Shown here: positions 18,508-27,569 of the stretch, in pieces
How positions within the stretch are numbered: the first letter of the stretch is position 1
Layout of the letters: the number at the start of each line of letters is the position of its first letter
NCBI RefSeq assembly: GCF_900129325.1
Contig: NZ_FQUP01000003.1
Coordinates: 248,001-312,000, forward strand
Origin: Kaistia soli DSM 19436
GTDB taxonomy: Bacteria; Pseudomonadota; Alphaproteobacteria; Rhizobiales; Kaistiaceae
DNA: 64,000 nt
Reading direction: 5' to 3'
Notes under the pieces: model-generated
Databases searched by the model: none
Seen by the model: the letters and a program-made list of their open reading frames with translations, nothing else
What the model was told of the DNA's origin: nothing
Made by a program: the position numbers and the translations under genes

Positions 18508-20055
18508 TCAGGCGCTCCGGGCAGATGGAAAGACGGTTTCGGCGATGTCGCGCGCAGCGGCGAGCGCCGCGCTGGCGGTGATGCGGGTTCGAAGAGCGGC
18601 GCTCGCGCGCTCCGGATAATCCGTCCGGCTATGCGCACCGCGACTCTCGCGTCTCTCGAAGGCCGCGACGGCAATCATGAGGCCGACCAATGCCGGATCG
18701 GCAGCAGCCGAATTGCCGAGCGCGCGCGGCAGCAACGCCGCGACGGCCGATGCGAGCCCCTCCCCGTCGCGCAATACCCCGGCATGACGCGACAGGACCG
18801 GTCGGACGGATGATGGATCGGCAGCTGCTGGAACCTCGGCAAGTGGCGTCGGGCGGAATGGTCGTGCTGGCACCGCCTTGAGGCTTTCCGCCACGGCGGC
18901 GGCTGCCACGGCCGCCTCGGTGAGCGAATTGCTCGCGAGACGATTGGCCCCGTGCAGACCGGTCGAGGCGACCTCGCCGGCGGCCCAGAGGCCTTCGACG
19001 CTGCTCCGGCCGGCGGCATCCACTGCGATGCCGCCCATATGGTAATGCGCAGCGGGGCGGATAGGGATCGGATCGCGCGCAGGATCGAGGCCCGCCTCGC
19101 TGCAGAAGCGTGCGATCGCAGGAAAACGGGTACTGAAGCCGGCTCCCGGACGCGCGCGCGCATCCAGGAAGACGCTATGGCCGGCGGCGAGTTCTCTCCA
19201 GACGGCACGGGCGACAACATCGCGTGGCGCAAGTTCGGCGCCCGGCTCTGCGGCCAGGAAGCGCCGGCCGTCTTCGTCGATCAACAGCGCACCCTCGCCC
19301 CGCACCGCCTCGCTGATCAGCTTCATCGGCCGTGCAGCCGTTGCGAAGGCCGTCGGGTGAAACTGCACGAACTCGGGATCCGCGATCACCGCGCCGACGC
19401 GCGCGGCAAGCGCGAGACCCTGGCCGAAACAGGCGAGCGGATTGGTCGTTTCCTCATAAAGCCCACCGATGCCGCCCGTTGCCAGCACGACACGCGTGGT
19501 CGGAAGCACGGCGGCGCCATCTGGTCCGGCGATCAGAATGCCGGCGACCCTCCCCTCGCCATCGAGCAGCAGTCTCCGCGCCTCGACATGCTCGAGCGCA
19601 GTGATCGACGGTGTGCGCCTGACCGCTTCGACAAGCGCGCGGATGATCTCGCGGCCGGTTCCGTCACCGTCGGCGTGGACAATGCGGTTGCGACTATGGG
19701 CGGCCTCGAGGCCGAGGCGGAAGCCGCTCTCATGGCGGTCAAATTCGACGCCCAGCGCAGCCAGCCGGGCAATCGCGCCTGGTGCTGCCTCGACGATCCG
19801 ACGCACCGCCGCTGCGTCGCAAAGGCCGTCGCCGGCTGCGAGCGTATCCTCATGGTGCAGAGCGGGGCTGTCGTCGTCGCCCATGCTCGCCGCCATGCCG
19901 CCCTGTGCCCAAGGGCTTGAAGCCTCGCCGCCGAGCGGCGCCTTGGTGAGAAGGACCACGGGCTGCGGCGCCAGGAAAAGGGCTGTTGCAAGCCCGGCAA
20001 GACCCGCACCGACGATCACCGGCTGGCCGGCGAGTACGGCAAGATCGGCGCTCAT
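18508..20055 (-). CDS. nadB: L-aspartate oxidase
   Basis: FAD enzyme of the succinate dehydrogenase flavoprotein family, 515 residues, that oxidises L-aspartate to iminoaspartate for NadA. The dinucleotide-binding VGAGLAGLATALFL lies at about 16-29. The substrate and FAD motifs SPWAQGG, HYHMGGIAVD and HGANRLASNSLTEA are present. The start overlaps the nadA stop by 4 bases, so translation is coupled. Gene order nadA-nadB-nadC on one strand with nadQ upstream matches many Rhizobiales. Confidence 0.96.
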   Translation of the reverse strand: MSADLAVLAGQPVIVGAGLAGLATALFLAPQPVVLLTKAPLGGEASSPWAQGGMAASMGDDDSPALHHEDTLAAGDGLCDAAAVRRIVEAAPGAIARLAALGVEFDRHESGFRLGLEAAHSRNRIVHADGDGTGREIIRALVEAVRRTPSITALEHVEARRLLLDGEGRVAGILIAGPDGAAVLPTTRVVLATGGIGGLYEETTNPLACFGQGLALAARVGAVIADPEFVQFHPTAFATAARPMKLISEAVRGEGALLIDEDGRRFLAAEPGAELAPRDVVARAVWRELAAGHSVFLDARARPGAGFSTRFPAIARFCSEAGLDPARDPIPIRPAAHYHMGGIAVDAAGRSSVEGLWAAGEVASTGLHGANRLASNSLTEAAVAAAAVAESLKAVPARPFRPTPLAEVPAAADPSSVRPVLSRHAGVLRDGEGLASAVAALLPRALGNSAAADPALVGLMIAVAAFERRESRGAHSRTDYPERASAALRTRITASAALAAARDIAETVFPSARSA

Positions 20056-21059
20056 ATCGCGAGCATCCGCTCGACGGAGCTGCGGGCCCGATCCGCGATC
20101 GCGGGATCAATCGTCACGACGTTGCGATTTTCCTCGAGCGCGCGGCGAATGTTCTTCAGTGTTATCCGCTTCATATGCGGACAGAGATTGCAGGGTCGGA
20201 TGAATTCGAGGTCCGGATAATGGACGGCGACATTGTCGCTCATCGAGCATTCGGTGAGGAGCACCACGCGCGGCGGCCGATGATCGGCAACATAGTCGGT
20301 CATGGCGGCCGTTGAGCCTGCAAAGTCCGCCTCGGCGACGACTTCTGGCGGACATTCGGGATGGACGAGCACGGTGACGCCCGGATGGGCGGCGCGCAGT
20401 TCGCGGACGTCCTCGGCCGTGAAGCGCTCATGCACCTCGCATTGGCCGGCCCAAGTGATGATCTCGACGCCCGTCTCGGCGGCGACGTTGCGGGCCAGAT
20501 ACTGGTCCGGCAGCATGATGACCCTGGGCACGCCGAGTGACTCGACGATGCGCTTGGCGTTGCCCGAGGTGCAGCAGATGTCGACCTCGGCCTTCACGGC
20601 AGCGGTCGTGTTGACGTAAGCGACGATGGGAACGCCCGGATAGGCCTCGCGCATCAGGCGGATGTCGGCCGGCGTGATCGAATCGGCCAGCGAGCAGCCG
20701 GCTTCCGTATCCGGAATCAGCACGGTCTTTCCCGGATTCATCAGCTTTGCGGTTTCGGCCATGAACGAGACGCCGGCGAGCACGATGATATCGGCCTCGA
20801 CATGCATCGCCTCGCGGGCAAGGGCCAGACTGTCGCCAACGATATCGGCGACGCAGTGGTAGATCTCGGGCGTCTGGTAATTGTGCGCCAGGATCACCGC
20901 GTTCTTCTCGCGCTTCAGCGCCAGGATCGCCTCGACGTCCTCGGCAAACAGCGCCCAGTCGGCGGGCGGCACGACGCTGCGGATCGGCGCATAGAGCGCC
21001 TCGGTGCGAGCGAGAAGCGCTGAGAAGGCGGTAGCGGTAACGGGGGCAGGAGCGTCCAT
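20052..21059 (-). CDS. nadA: Quinolinate synthase A
   Basis: [4Fe-4S] enzyme that condenses iminoaspartate with dihydroxyacetone phosphate to quinolinate. Cluster cysteines are visible in CCTSGNAKR, HPECPPEV and CNLCPHMKRITL. The start at 21059 (MDAPAPV...) gives 335 residues. An in-frame ATG at 21080 exists, but it falls inside a palindromic regulator box, so the shorter start is better. The gene is directly downstream of nadQ and of two operator-like boxes, and is first in the nadABC transcript. Confidence 0.95.
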   Translation of the reverse strand: MDAPAPVTATAFSALLARTEALYAPIRSVVPPADWALFAEDVEAILALKREKNAVILAHNYQTPEIYHCVADIVGDSLALAREAMHVEADIIVLAGVSFMAETAKLMNPGKTVLIPDTEAGCSLADSITPADIRLMREAYPGVPIVAYVNTTAAVKAEVDICCTSGNAKRIVESLGVPRVIMLPDQYLARNVAAETGVEIITWAGQCEVHERFTAEDVRELRAAHPGVTVLVHPECPPEVVAEADFAGSTAAMTDYVADHRPPRVVLLTECSMSDNVAVHYPDLEFIRPCNLCPHMKRITLKNIRRALEENRNVVTIDPAIADRARSSVERMLAI

Positions 21060-21063
21060 GACA

Positions 21064-21108
21064 ATACTCACTTTGAGCATAAGTTGGACATATGCTTACG
21101 CTGAGTAT
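21064..21108 (-). promoter_or_regulatory. Two tandem NadQ-like operator boxes upstream of nadA
   Basis: Two 17-bp palindromes share the 7-3-7 layout. Box 1 is ATACTCA-CTT-TGAGCAT (21064-21080, one mismatch between arms) and box 2 is ATGCTTA-CGC-TGAGTAT (21092-21108, two mismatches). Their centres are 28 bases apart. On the - strand a TTGACA -35-like hexamer (21115-21120) lies just upstream, overlapping the nadQ stop. The layout indicates repression of nadABC by the NadQ protein encoded directly upstream. A convincing -10 could not be fixed. Confidence 0.75.
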
Positions 21109-21116
21109 AAGCGGTG

Positions 21117-22079
21117 TCAAGACCGGATCAGTGGCAATTTCGTTCCGGCAATGGCGCGCTCGACCTCGACCGCATGGCGGAAGCGGAACAGCTTCGCCGG
21201 CCGACCGAGCGTTTCGGCTGCGGTTTCGCCTGTTTCTTCAACAAGTTCCTGCTGTTCAACCAAACGGCGAAAGTTCTGTTTGTGCACCAGCCGCCCGCCC
21301 AGTGCCTCGACGCAGCGCTGGAGCTGAAGCAGGGTAAACATCGGCGGCATGAGCTCGAAGACGACCGGCCGATACTTGATCTTCGCTCGAAGCCTGGCGA
21401 TTCCCGTCGCGAGAATGCGGCGGTGATCGGTCAGCATTGCCCTGCCCGGCACTAGGAGGCCGTGCTCGTCCAGTCGCGGCTGATGTGCCTCGGCGACGAG
21501 GCCGGCTTCATAGAGCAATTCATAGCGTTGGAGCGTCAGTTCCTCGTTCCAGGGATTGCCACCAAGGCCGAACGCTAGCGCGACGCGATGGCGCCGCTCG
21601 GTGCCTCCACCCTCGGCCCAGGCGGTCAGCGCCGGAGCAACGATCTCCTCGATCACCGGCGGTGGACCCGACCGCCAGTCCTCCCATGGGAAATAATCGT
21701 ACCAGCTTCGCCAACCCTCGGCGCTGTCCCGGCCGACATCCTCGCGCGTCAGCCCGAGATAGCTGATCGAGATGACGCGCGCGGCCGTCGGTCCGGCGCC
21801 GCGATCTCGGTCGGCGAAGGTGTAGAGCTGCTCGACATAGCCGAGCGGATGATGCGTCTGCTGCTCGACCCAATCGCGCAGGCCCGACTGGAGCGAGCGA
21901 TGGGCAAGCTCGAACGGCCCGGAAGGCAGGGCACGGCCACCGTCGAGGGTCATGACGCGCGGCTCGCCACCGGTCACGGCGACAAGGACGGCAATAAGGT
22001 CGACCTCGGCCGAACGTCCCGCCGAATTGTCGCTGCCCCGTTCTTCCGTCTTTGTTTCCGCCACGCTTTGCCCCGCCAT
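21117..22079 (-). CDS. nadQ: NAD biosynthesis transcriptional repressor, NadQ family (NUDIX-like plus winged helix)
   Basis: A 320-residue protein with a degenerate NUDIX-like N-terminal half (the segment around PSGPFELAHRSLQSGLRDWVEQQT resembles a Nudix box without the full catalytic set) and a C-terminal winged-helix region (FTLLQLQRCVEALGG, then NFRRLVEQQELVEET). This combination next to nadABC is that of the alphaproteobacterial NadQ regulator, which senses NAD-related ligands. The ATG at 22079 is preferred; the upstream extension is not NadQ-like. Two palindromic boxes follow immediately downstream, before nadA. Confidence 0.85.
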   Translation of the reverse strand: MAGQSVAETKTEERGSDNSAGRSAEVDLIAVLVAVTGGEPRVMTLDGGRALPSGPFELAHRSLQSGLRDWVEQQTHHPLGYVEQLYTFADRDRGAGPTAARVISISYLGLTREDVGRDSAEGWRSWYDYFPWEDWRSGPPPVIEEIVAPALTAWAEGGGTERRHRVALAFGLGGNPWNEELTLQRYELLYEAGLVAEAHQPRLDEHGLLVPGRAMLTDHRRILATGIARLRAKIKYRPVVFELMPPMFTLLQLQRCVEALGGRLVHKQNFRRLVEQQELVEETGETAAETLGRPAKLFRFRHAVEVERAIAGTKLPLIRS

Positions 22080-22282
22080 GCCCGAACCCACTATCGAGCC
22101 ATCGGGGCGATTGTCGTGAAGTTGATGGCGGAAGCAAGCGTGCTGAACCGCTGTGACCATTGGCGCAACCACGCAGCGTCAATCGCTCGGATGACCGCAT
22201 GCAAGGCTTGATCTTGGCCGGCCGGGAATGTGACGTTGAGCGCCCCGAAGCGCCCGCGCATCGCCCGTCTGGATCTTTTCCA

Positions 22283-23461
22283 ATGCACGTAGCCGACAGC
22301 CATATCCTCGTCGTTGACGATGTCGAGGACAACCGCGCCATCCTGCTGCGCCGGCTGCAACGGCTTGGTTTCCGCCATCTTGCCGAAGCCGAGGACGGCG
22401 TGGCTGCGCTCGATCACATTCGCGCCCATCCGGTCGATCTCGTTCTGCTCGACGTGATGATGCCGCGCATGAACGGGGTCGAGGTGCTGGAGGCGATCCG
22501 TCTAGAAAACCGGCTCGAGCAGACGGCCGTGATCATGATTTCGGCGTCGACCGAGATCGAAACGGTCGTCAAGTGCATCGATCTCGGCGCCGAGGACTAT
22601 CTGCCGAAGCCATTCAATCCGTCGATCCTCCGCGCGCGCATCGGCTCGGTGCTAGAGAAGAAGGCGCTGCGCGCTGAGGTGCGGCGGCAGCTGACCCGTC
22701 TTGAGGTTGAGATGGCAAGCGCGCGCCAGCAGCAGCTCGCGATGGTCAACACACATTTCCCCTCGCCCGGCGGTGCGATCGATCTCCATGCCGTCATGAT
22801 GCCGGCGCAGGAAGTCGGCGGCGATCTCTATGACTTCTTCGAGGTGACGCCAGGAACGCTTTGCATCGCGATCGGCGACGTTTCCGGCAAGGGCATGCCG
22901 GCGGCGCTGTTCATGGCCCGCACGCGAAGCCTGCTGCGCGCGGGGACACTGCAGTTCTACGCCCTTGCCGGGCGGATGCCGCGCCCCTCCGAGGTCGCAA
23001 CGCTGCTCAATGAAGAGCTCTGCAAGAACAACGAGGACTGCGTCTTCGTGACCTTGGTCCTCGGCTTCCTCGATATCGCCAGCGGGCGGCTCGACTATGT
23101 GAATGCGGGCCACCTGCCGCCCTTCAAGGTCGGCGCGGACGGGATCGTGGCCGATCGGACGAATGCGGATCCACCGATCGGCGTCATGGATCACCTGACT
23201 TTCGCGGATCGCGACATACAGCTTGGCGCGAGCGAGACACTGGTGCTGATGACCGACGGGCTGCCCGAAATGGAGAATGACGGTCACGAGCTCTATACGT
23301 CGGAGCGCCTGATGGCCGATTGCCTGTCGCTCGCCGGAAACGCGGCACGCGCCTTCAGCGGCGGGCTCATCGAGCGCGTTCTCGCCCATGCCGGTGACGC
23401 GCCGCAATTCGACGACATCACGGCGCTGGTGCTGCGCTGGAGACCGCCGTCCGCCGATTGA
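22283..23461 (+). CDS. Receiver-PP2C (SpoIIE-type) serine phosphatase response regulator
   Basis: A 392-residue two-domain protein. The N-terminal receiver holds the acidic pair DD and the phosphoacceptor in LLDVMMPRMNG (D57). After a coiled-coil linker around residues 130-170 comes a PP2C-like phosphatase with metal-binding motifs GGDLYDFFEV and IGDVSGKGMPAA and a C-terminal DDITALVLRW. Such proteins usually dephosphorylate an anti-anti-sigma factor in a partner-switching pathway when phosphorylated by a kinase. It converges with the single-domain receiver gene only 5 bases away, so it is probably an output of the hybrid kinase next door. No anti-sigma pair is in the window. Confidence 0.93.
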   Translation: MHVADSHILVVDDVEDNRAILLRRLQRLGFRHLAEAEDGVAALDHIRAHPVDLVLLDVMMPRMNGVEVLEAIRLENRLEQTAVIMISASTEIETVVKCIDLGAEDYLPKPFNPSILRARIGSVLEKKALRAEVRRQLTRLEVEMASARQQQLAMVNTHFPSPGGAIDLHAVMMPAQEVGGDLYDFFEVTPGTLCIAIGDVSGKGMPAALFMARTRSLLRAGTLQFYALAGRMPRPSEVATLLNEELCKNNEDCVFVTLVLGFLDIASGRLDYVNAGHLPPFKVGADGIVADRTNADPPIGVMDHLTFADRDIQLGASETLVLMTDGLPEMENDGHELYTSERLMADCLSLAGNAARAFSGGLIERVLAHAGDAPQFDDITALVLRWRPPSAD

Positions 23462-23466
23462 GGCGC

Positions 23467-23835
23467 TCAGCCCGCGCCGAGTAACGCCGCCATCTTCGCG
23501 GTCAGGCGCTCGAAATCGACAGGCTTGGTATCAAAGTCATGGCAACCGGCTTCGAGCGCCGCCTCGCGCTCGCCGACCATCGCATGCGCTGTCAGCGCGA
23601 TGATCGGCAGACTGGCGCCACCTTCGGCGCTGCGAATGCGTCGCGTGGCCTCCCAGCCATCGAAGACCGGCAGGCTCAGATCCATCAAGACGAGATCAGG
23701 CGCTTGGCCCAGCGCCTTGTCGACGGCCTCCTGTCCGTCGACGGCGAGAAGCACCGTATGGCCGGCCCGTTTCAGCCGTCGCGAAAGCATGTCGCGATTG
23801 AGCTCGTTGTCTTCGACGAGCAGGATCACGGCCAT
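23467..23835 (-). CDS. Single-domain response regulator (DivK/CheY-like)
   Basis: A 122-residue stand-alone receiver. It has the VEDNELNRDML acidic pocket, the phosphoacceptor Asp in LVLMDLSLPVFDG (D52), the Thr in LTAHAM, and the Lys in DTKPVDF. There is no output domain, so it probably relays phosphate or regulates the kinase. Its ATG shares one base with the stop of the hybrid kinase (TGATG), so it is translationally coupled to that kinase and is probably its direct partner. Confidence 0.94.
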   Translation of the reverse strand: MAVILLVEDNELNRDMLSRRLKRAGHTVLLAVDGQEAVDKALGQAPDLVLMDLSLPVFDGWEATRRIRSAEGGASLPIIALTAHAMVGEREAALEAGCHDFDTKPVDFERLTAKMAALLGAG

Positions 23836-26537
23836 CAGCCCGTCCCTCCTTCCGTGACCGCGCGGATGGCACGGCTCAATTCGAAATGCGCCGCCTTGCC
23901 CTTGGCAATGATGCCTTGGGTCGTTTGGCTGAGCCGGGCGCGCTCATCATTGGAAAGCTCTCGCGCGGTTACGACGATGACGGGAATGTCGCGCCAGGCT
24001 TCAGCGGCGCGCAGATGGCCGAGAAATTCAAATCCATCCATCTCGGGCATGTTGAGATCAAGCAGGACGGCGTGCGGCACTGGGTGGCCAGCCAGCCAAT
24101 CAAGCGCTTCACGGCCATTGCGCGCTTCGGCGGTCGCCATACCGAGCTTCTCTCCGATGCGGCCCATCAGTTCACGCGTCGGCGCATCGTCCTCGACGAC
24201 GAGCAATGTCTGGCCCTCGGCTGCGCTTCGGTCGGGCAAGTGACGCTCAAGCGTCGCCAGCAGCTCGGTGCGGTTGAGCGGCTTGGTGAGCATGGCGGCT
24301 GCGCCGAGCGTGAAGGCAAGGCTCCGGTCATCGGTGATCGACACGATCACGACCGGGATGTCGGCAAGCTCCGGATCTTCCTTGAGCGCCACCAGCACCG
24401 CCCAGCCGTCGACCTGCGGCATCATGATATCGAGCGTGATGGCGTCGGGTTTCTCCGAGCGGGCGAGTTCCAGCGCCTCCGCGCCCGAACCGGCATAGAG
24501 GGGCGCATAGCCCTCGCGAACGAGATGGGAGCCGATGATGTGGCGGGTATGTGGATCATCGTCGACCACCAACACACGGCCGGCCTTGCCGCCGAGATTG
24601 GCCGGCGCGTCACCCTCTGGCACGGCCGCCTCGCCCTCACTCTCGAGCGCCTCGGCGCCACCATCTGTAATCTTCAGCACGAAGCACGAGCCCTCGCCCG
24701 GCGTACTGGTCACCGTCAGGTCGCCACCAAGCGTGCGGGCGAAGCTTCGGCTTATGGCAAGGCCGAGGCCCGTCCCGCCAAAGCGCCGCGTCGTCGAACT
24801 GTCGGCTTGCGAGAAGGCCTGGAAGAGGCGCCCCTGCTGTTCCTCGGTCAGGCCGATGCCTGTATCCGTCACCGAAACGACCAGCTGTCGGCCGCTCCGG
24901 ACGACTGACATCGTCACCGTGCCGTCCCGCGTGAACTTGGTGGCATTGCTCAGCAGATTGAGGACGATCTGCTTCAGCTTGGTGTGATCTGTGCGAACCG
25001 AACCGATATCGGGCGGAATCTCGACGCGGAACGTGTTCCGATTCTTCGCGGCGAGCGGCTTCACCAGCGTTTCGACGTCGCGGGCGAGGGCGGCGAGATC
25101 GACGGCCTCGAGATAGACTTCCATCCGCCCCGCCTCGATCTTGGATAGATCGAGGATGTCGTTGATGATGCTGAGGAGATGCTGCCCCGCACCCTCGATT
25201 TTCTTCAGATCGGCGACCGCGTCCGCATTGCCATCGTCTTCGGCGTCCTGCATCAGCAGCTGGCTGTAGCCGATGATCGCGTTCAGCGGCGTCCGCAGCT
25301 CATGGCTCATATTGGCGAGGAACTCGGATTTCACCTGCGTCGCGTGATCTGCCGCCTCCTTGGCGAGTTCGAGTTCCCGCTGACGCTCGCGAAGCTCCGT
25401 GACGTCGGTATAGACGGCGACGATGCCGCCCTGCCCCGTCCGCCGCTCCTGGATCTGCACCCAGCGCCCGTCGATGAACTGCTCGACATGCGATTCAGGA
25501 CGCCCACGGCGCGCCAGCCTCTCGGCGATCCAGCTCTCGGTTTCCTCCGCGCCGAGACCGCGCATCTCGGCTGAGCGGCGCAACAGATCGACAAATGCCA
25601 TTCCCGGCCTGATGGCATCCGCGATCGCGGTCAGCATGCCGCGATACTGCGTATTCGTCAGCTGCAGGCGGTCATCGGCATCATAGAGCGCGAAACCCTG
25701 GTTGATACTCTCGATGGCGTCGAACAGCGTCTGTCTCTGCCGCCGCGCTTCCTCGGCAAGACGGTCACGCTCGCGGATGCTCTCGGCGAGAAGGCCGAGC
25801 GCATCGCGCATGGCGCCGAGCTCATCGCGCGCCGGCTCCGGCAGGGCGACGTCGCTGCGCCCCCGCGTGATCTCGCCGATGGCCGTGACGAGTTGCTTGA
25901 GCGGCGGCAGGATCGAGGCGAGAACGATGAAGGTCAGTAGAGCGCCAAGAACGACGGCCACGGCTGTGACGATGAGCGAGACATTGGTTCCGTTGGTGAA
26001 CTGCCTCAGCACCTCGACGCGCGCCGCCGCGGCCTGGCTACGCAGCTGCGGTTCGATGCCCGATAAAAGCGCCTCTACCTGTTCGCCATGGCCCCTCGCC
26101 TCGGCAAACAGCGCATTGCCGACAACGCGCTGGTCGTCGGTATAGGCGTCGACGGCTTTCATCGCGCTGGCGTCGAAAGCGGCGACGCCGGCACCGATCG
26201 CTTCGGCCTCCTTCGGCATGAAAGGCTTCAACGCCGCAAGACCGGCATCGAGACGCGCCCGCGCGGCGTCGCCCTTTGTTTCGGCCAGCGTGAGCAGGCT
26301 GACCGCGAGGTCGGCGCGCCAATACAGCAGGTCCTGGAAGGCCGAATGAACCTCGCTCACCGCATCCGACATCGCGGCGATGCGCTGCGCCTCGCCGACC
26401 GTCACCGCCGCGCGCTGGCCGGTCCAGAAGATGTAGGCGCTCGTCGCCGCCATCGGCAGCAACAGCAGCACGGCGAGCACGATGGTGCGGACCGGGATGG
26501 AGGTCGTACGGAGCAGTCGGATGAGTGAGCGGGCCAC
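23835..26537 (-). CDS. Membrane hybrid sensor histidine kinase with HAMP, PAS and two C-terminal receivers
   Basis: 900 residues. Order: TM1 (about 17-38); a periplasmic helical domain with an Ala/Glu-rich four-helix look; TM2 (about 188-210); HAMP (to about 260); a PAS domain (about 275-395); HisKA with the phosphoacceptor His in SHELRTPLNAIIGY (about 410); HATPase with the G boxes VTDTGIGL and FGGTGLGLAISR; then receiver 1 (LVVDDDPHTR, TLDIMMPQVDGW) and receiver 2 (LVVEDDAPTR, LLDLNMPEMDGF). There is no Hpt domain. It lies 9 bases after the DUF3365 gene and is coupled to the single-domain receiver, so the three genes form one signalling operon. Confidence 0.95.
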   Translation of the reverse strand: MARSLIRLLRTTSIPVRTIVLAVLLLLPMAATSAYIFWTGQRAAVTVGEAQRIAAMSDAVSEVHSAFQDLLYWRADLAVSLLTLAETKGDAARARLDAGLAALKPFMPKEAEAIGAGVAAFDASAMKAVDAYTDDQRVVGNALFAEARGHGEQVEALLSGIEPQLRSQAAAARVEVLRQFTNGTNVSLIVTAVAVVLGALLTFIVLASILPPLKQLVTAIGEITRGRSDVALPEPARDELGAMRDALGLLAESIRERDRLAEEARRQRQTLFDAIESINQGFALYDADDRLQLTNTQYRGMLTAIADAIRPGMAFVDLLRRSAEMRGLGAEETESWIAERLARRGRPESHVEQFIDGRWVQIQERRTGQGGIVAVYTDVTELRERQRELELAKEAADHATQVKSEFLANMSHELRTPLNAIIGYSQLLMQDAEDDGNADAVADLKKIEGAGQHLLSIINDILDLSKIEAGRMEVYLEAVDLAALARDVETLVKPLAAKNRNTFRVEIPPDIGSVRTDHTKLKQIVLNLLSNATKFTRDGTVTMSVVRSGRQLVVSVTDTGIGLTEEQQGRLFQAFSQADSSTTRRFGGTGLGLAISRSFARTLGGDLTVTSTPGEGSCFVLKITDGGAEALESEGEAAVPEGDAPANLGGKAGRVLVVDDDPHTRHIIGSHLVREGYAPLYAGSGAEALELARSEKPDAITLDIMMPQVDGWAVLVALKEDPELADIPVVIVSITDDRSLAFTLGAAAMLTKPLNRTELLATLERHLPDRSAAEGQTLLVVEDDAPTRELMGRIGEKLGMATAEARNGREALDWLAGHPVPHAVLLDLNMPEMDGFEFLGHLRAAEAWRDIPVIVVTARELSNDERARLSQTTQGIIAKGKAAHFELSRAIRAVTEGGTG

Positions 26538-26546
26538 GGGCGCGGC

Positions 26547-27377
26547 TCAGGGATTGGCAAGGACGACGCTGATGACGCCGCCAAGATCGCTCTCGGCCGC
26601 CCCCTCGCGCGGATAGCCAGTGATGTCGATCGAGCCTTTCGGCGCGCCATGGCAGGAAAGGCAGGACGCGGCGTAATATTCCGGCACCGCCATGCGGAAT
26701 TCCTTGCCGCCGTTCGCCTCAACAATTTCGGAGAAACTGGTACCACGCGTCCAGGCGGGGCTGCGGAACTTGTCGGCGATCACGGCCGTCTCCCAGCCAT
26801 CCGGCCGTGCCTTGCGATTGCGCACGAGCTCGGGTGGTGCGGTGACCTTTATGTGCGCCTCGCCCCCGACCCTTCGCGCGAAGGACTCGTTTACGAGACG
26901 GGCGAAGGTCGCGGGAATGAACCCTTTGAACGCGACGCCCTTTTCGTTGATCAGCGGCTGGGCGTCGTCCATCACCTCCTTGATCGAGGCGAGCTGCGCG
27001 GCGATCAAGCGTCCCTGGCGGGTCGAAGGCGGATAGCTCGCCGGATCCTCACCTGTCTTCTTCTGATAATTGGCCGTGGCCTCGGCAATGACGGCCGCCG
27101 CATCGAGATGCTTGTCGCCGACGGCCGGATCGTTGATCTCGGTCTGATGCTTCGAGATCACCGCGCGGGCCGACTGTAGCATGGTCGAGAGACGGCTCGC
27201 GATCGCCTCGGGAGAGCCAGCGACCGTGCTCGACAGGGATGGTGGTGCCACGCTCTCTGCGGTCTTGCCAATGACGGGAATGGCCACCAGAGCCGTGGCA
27301 ACGCAGAGCCCGGTCGCTATCCACTTCCAGCCGATGCTTCGCTGCCGACCGCCCAAGCGGGCCCCGATCCGCGTCAT
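26547..27377 (-). CDS. DUF3365 (Tll0287-like) sensor protein with a c-type haem motif
   Basis: A 276-residue protein with one N-terminal hydrophobic segment (about 18-38), so it is anchored in or exported across the inner membrane. The bulk is a DUF3365/Tll0287-like domain ending in the haem attachment motif CLSCH (about 238-242), followed by GAPKGSIDITGYPREG, also typical of this family. Related domains bind haem and are thought to sense redox state or small gases. It is the first gene of the operon with the hybrid kinase (9-base gap) and is likely the sensory input to it. Confidence 0.88.
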   Translation of the reverse strand: MTRIGARLGGRQRSIGWKWIATGLCVATALVAIPVIGKTAESVAPPSLSSTVAGSPEAIASRLSTMLQSARAVISKHQTEINDPAVGDKHLDAAAVIAEATANYQKKTGEDPASYPPSTRQGRLIAAQLASIKEVMDDAQPLINEKGVAFKGFIPATFARLVNESFARRVGGEAHIKVTAPPELVRNRKARPDGWETAVIADKFRSPAWTRGTSFSEIVEANGGKEFRMAVPEYYAASCLSCHGAPKGSIDITGYPREGAAESDLGGVISVVLANP

Positions 27378-27531
27378 GCTCCACCCCTGTCTTGCCGCAT
27401 GGCGGACGCAAAGCCAGTCCCACAGGAGGCCCGTCCAATCCAGTTATGTGATGCTAGCAAAACACGCGACGAGTCGCGCCAGCAAGATGGGCTTCGCGCG
27501 CCTTTCGCCGATCCTGTCATCGCCCGGAAAG

Positions 27532-27559
27532 TGGGCGGCCGGGATGGCCAGGCCGCCCA
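27532..27559 (-). terminator. Hairpin downstream of the RarA-C-like gene
   Basis: Perfect 9-bp stem TGGGCGGCC / GGCCGCCCA around a 10-base loop, 10 bases after the stop of the - strand gene at 27570. The short pyrimidine tract on its - strand exit side (CTTTCC) makes it a weak terminator. It lies before the promoter region of the DUF3365-kinase operon, so some transcriptional insulation makes sense. Confidence 0.5.
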
Positions 27560-27569
27560 TTGAAACGCG

